Positions 5,837-6,768 of a stretch of DNA of 6,768 nucleotides are shown one piece after another. This stretch comes from Gammaproteobacteria bacterium (GTDB lineage: Bacteria > Pseudomonadota > Gammaproteobacteria > SZUA-229): the NCBI GenBank assembly GCA_026197015.1, contig JAPHRB010000054.1:1-6768 (forward strand). The letters run 5' to 3'. The notes below the pieces were generated by a model, which made no database searches, was not told where the DNA came from, and worked only from the letters and a program-made list of their open reading frames with translations. The stretch's first letter is position 1. Each line of letters begins with the position of its first letter. Both the position numbers and the translations under genes were made by a program.

Positions 5837-6768
5837 ATGTCCCAAAAAAACACCCAGACAGATCTTTTTAACCAGGCACAACTGGTTATTCCCGGCGGCG
5901 TAAACTCCCCTGTAAGGGCGTTTAAGGGTGTTGGTGGCAACCCGGTTTTTATTGATAGAGCGAATGGTGCCTATATCTGGGATGCCGATGACAAACGTTA
6001 TATTGACTATGTTGGCTCCTGGGGGCCGATGATTTTAGGCCATGCTCACCCTGAAGTGATAAATACGGTAAAAAAGAGTGCCGAGAGGGGCCTTAGTTTT
6101 GGCGCACCTACGGCAATAGAAACCGAAATGGCAAAACGCATTTGCCAGCTTGTACCCTCAATTGAGTCTGTGCGAATGGTTAGTTCTGGCACCGAAGCCA
6201 CCATGAGCGCCATTCGCCTGGCTCGAGGTTTTACTAATCGAGATAACATTGTCAAATTTGAAGGCTGTTATCATGGTCACTCTGACTCGCTTTTAGTAAA
6301 AGCGGGTTCTGGCGCACTTACCCTTGGCGTGCCCAGCTCACCCGGAGTTCCAGCCTGCCTTGCTGAGCATACGATTACCCTGACTTATAACGATATTGAA
6401 CAGGTCAAAGAAACATTTAAAACATCTGCTGATAAAATTGCCTGCATTATTGTTGAGCCTGTTGCGGGTAATATGAACTGCATTCCGCCTGTTGAAGGCT
6501 TTCTTGAAGGCTTACGAGAAGTTTGCGACGAACACGGCACAATATTAATTTTTGATGAAGTGATGACTGGCTTTCGCACCGCATTAGGTGGCGCGCAATC
6601 TATCTATAATATAAAACCCGACTTAACGACATTAGGAAAAGTCGTTGGCGGCGGCATGCCTGTAGGTGCGTTCGGTGGTCGCAAAGACATCATGCAGTAT
6701 ATCGCGCCAACAGGGCCCGTTTATCAGGCAGGTACATTATCAGGCAATCCAATTGCTATGGCAGCTGG
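5837..6768 (+). CDS. hemL: Glutamate-1-semialdehyde 2,1-aminomutase, C-terminus beyond window edge
   Basis: HemL is a PLP enzyme that converts glutamate-1-semialdehyde to 5-aminolevulinate, the second step of the C5 route to haem and other tetrapyrroles. The visible 310 codons are about three quarters of a protein usually near 425 residues. Motifs are PGGVNSPVRAF (19-29), SSGTEATMSAIRLAR (116-130, cofactor phosphate binding), CYHGHSD (144-150), IVEPVAGNM (205-213), FDEVMTGFR (239-247, Asp240 contacting the pyridine nitrogen) and TTLGKVVGGGMPVGAFGG (264-281), where Lys268 forms the Schiff base. TLSGNP (300-305) is near the break. AGGA (5825-5828) lies 8 nt before the ATG and supports this start. 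No internal damage is seen. It implies that 5-aminolevulinate is made from glutamyl-tRNA, as in most gammaproteobacteria. Confidence 0.97.
   Translation, partial: MSQKNTQTDLFNQAQLVIPGGVNSPVRAFKGVGGNPVFIDRANGAYIWDADDKRYIDYVGSWGPMILGHAHPEVINTVKKSAERGLSFGAPTAIETEMAKRICQLVPSIESVRMVSSGTEATMSAIRLARGFTNRDNIVKFEGCYHGHSDSLLVKAGSGALTLGVPSSPGVPACLAEHTITLTYNDIEQVKETFKTSADKIACIIVEPVAGNMNCIPPVEGFLEGLREVCDEHGTILIFDEVMTGFRTALGGAQSIYNIKPDLTTLGKVVGGGMPVGAFGGRKDIMQYIAPTGPVYQAGTLSGNPIAMAA

Noticed and set aside
6046..6579. Minus-strand ORFs of 64-69 codons inside hemL
   Set aside because: Opposite to strongly conserved hemL motifs; no independent coding signal.

Overview
The window looks like a chromosomal stretch of a fairly AT-rich gammaproteobacterium. 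This rests on the consecutive order thiD-thiE-hemL, which I recall from Pseudomonas and relatives, and on the SirB1-type and short pentapeptide-repeat proteins just upstream. No phage, transposon, CRISPR, tRNA or rRNA sequence was recognised, and base and codon use look uniform throughout.

Layout. Positions 1-1545 (minus strand) hold most of a membrane sensor histidine kinase (CHASE8-like sensor, HAMP, PAS, HisKA). Its ATP-binding domain runs off the left edge. A 121-bp divergent intergenic region follows. Everything to its right lies on the plus strand: a CbbY-type HAD phosphatase gene broken by an in-frame TAA at codon 16 (1667-2428), a YjbQ/UPF0047 protein (2442-2873), a short pentapeptide-repeat protein (3002-3349), a SirB1-type transglutaminase-fold/TPR protein (3359-4210), thiD (4331-5110), thiE (5107-5751, overlapping thiD by 4 nt) and the first three quarters of hemL (5837 to the right edge).

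How the genes fit together. ThiD phosphorylates hydroxymethylpyrimidine to its diphosphate, and ThiE joins that to thiazole phosphate to give thiamine phosphate. YjbQ, about 1.5 kb upstream, belongs to a family reported to have weak secondary thiamine-phosphate synthase activity, so a thiamine theme may extend leftward, though the two genes between have no known link to it. HemL makes 5-aminolevulinate for tetrapyrroles. It has its own upstream gap with a sigma70-like promoter and a CRP-like palindrome.

Most unusual points: the single stop codon inside the catalytic motif of an otherwise well-preserved HAD gene with a strong ribosome binding site; the absence of a recognisable TPP riboswitch before thiD, where an imperfect long inverted repeat sits instead; and the CRP/FNR-type dyad before hemL. 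I did not find convincing evidence of a wholly new biological system. Most of the window is conserved housekeeping sequence.
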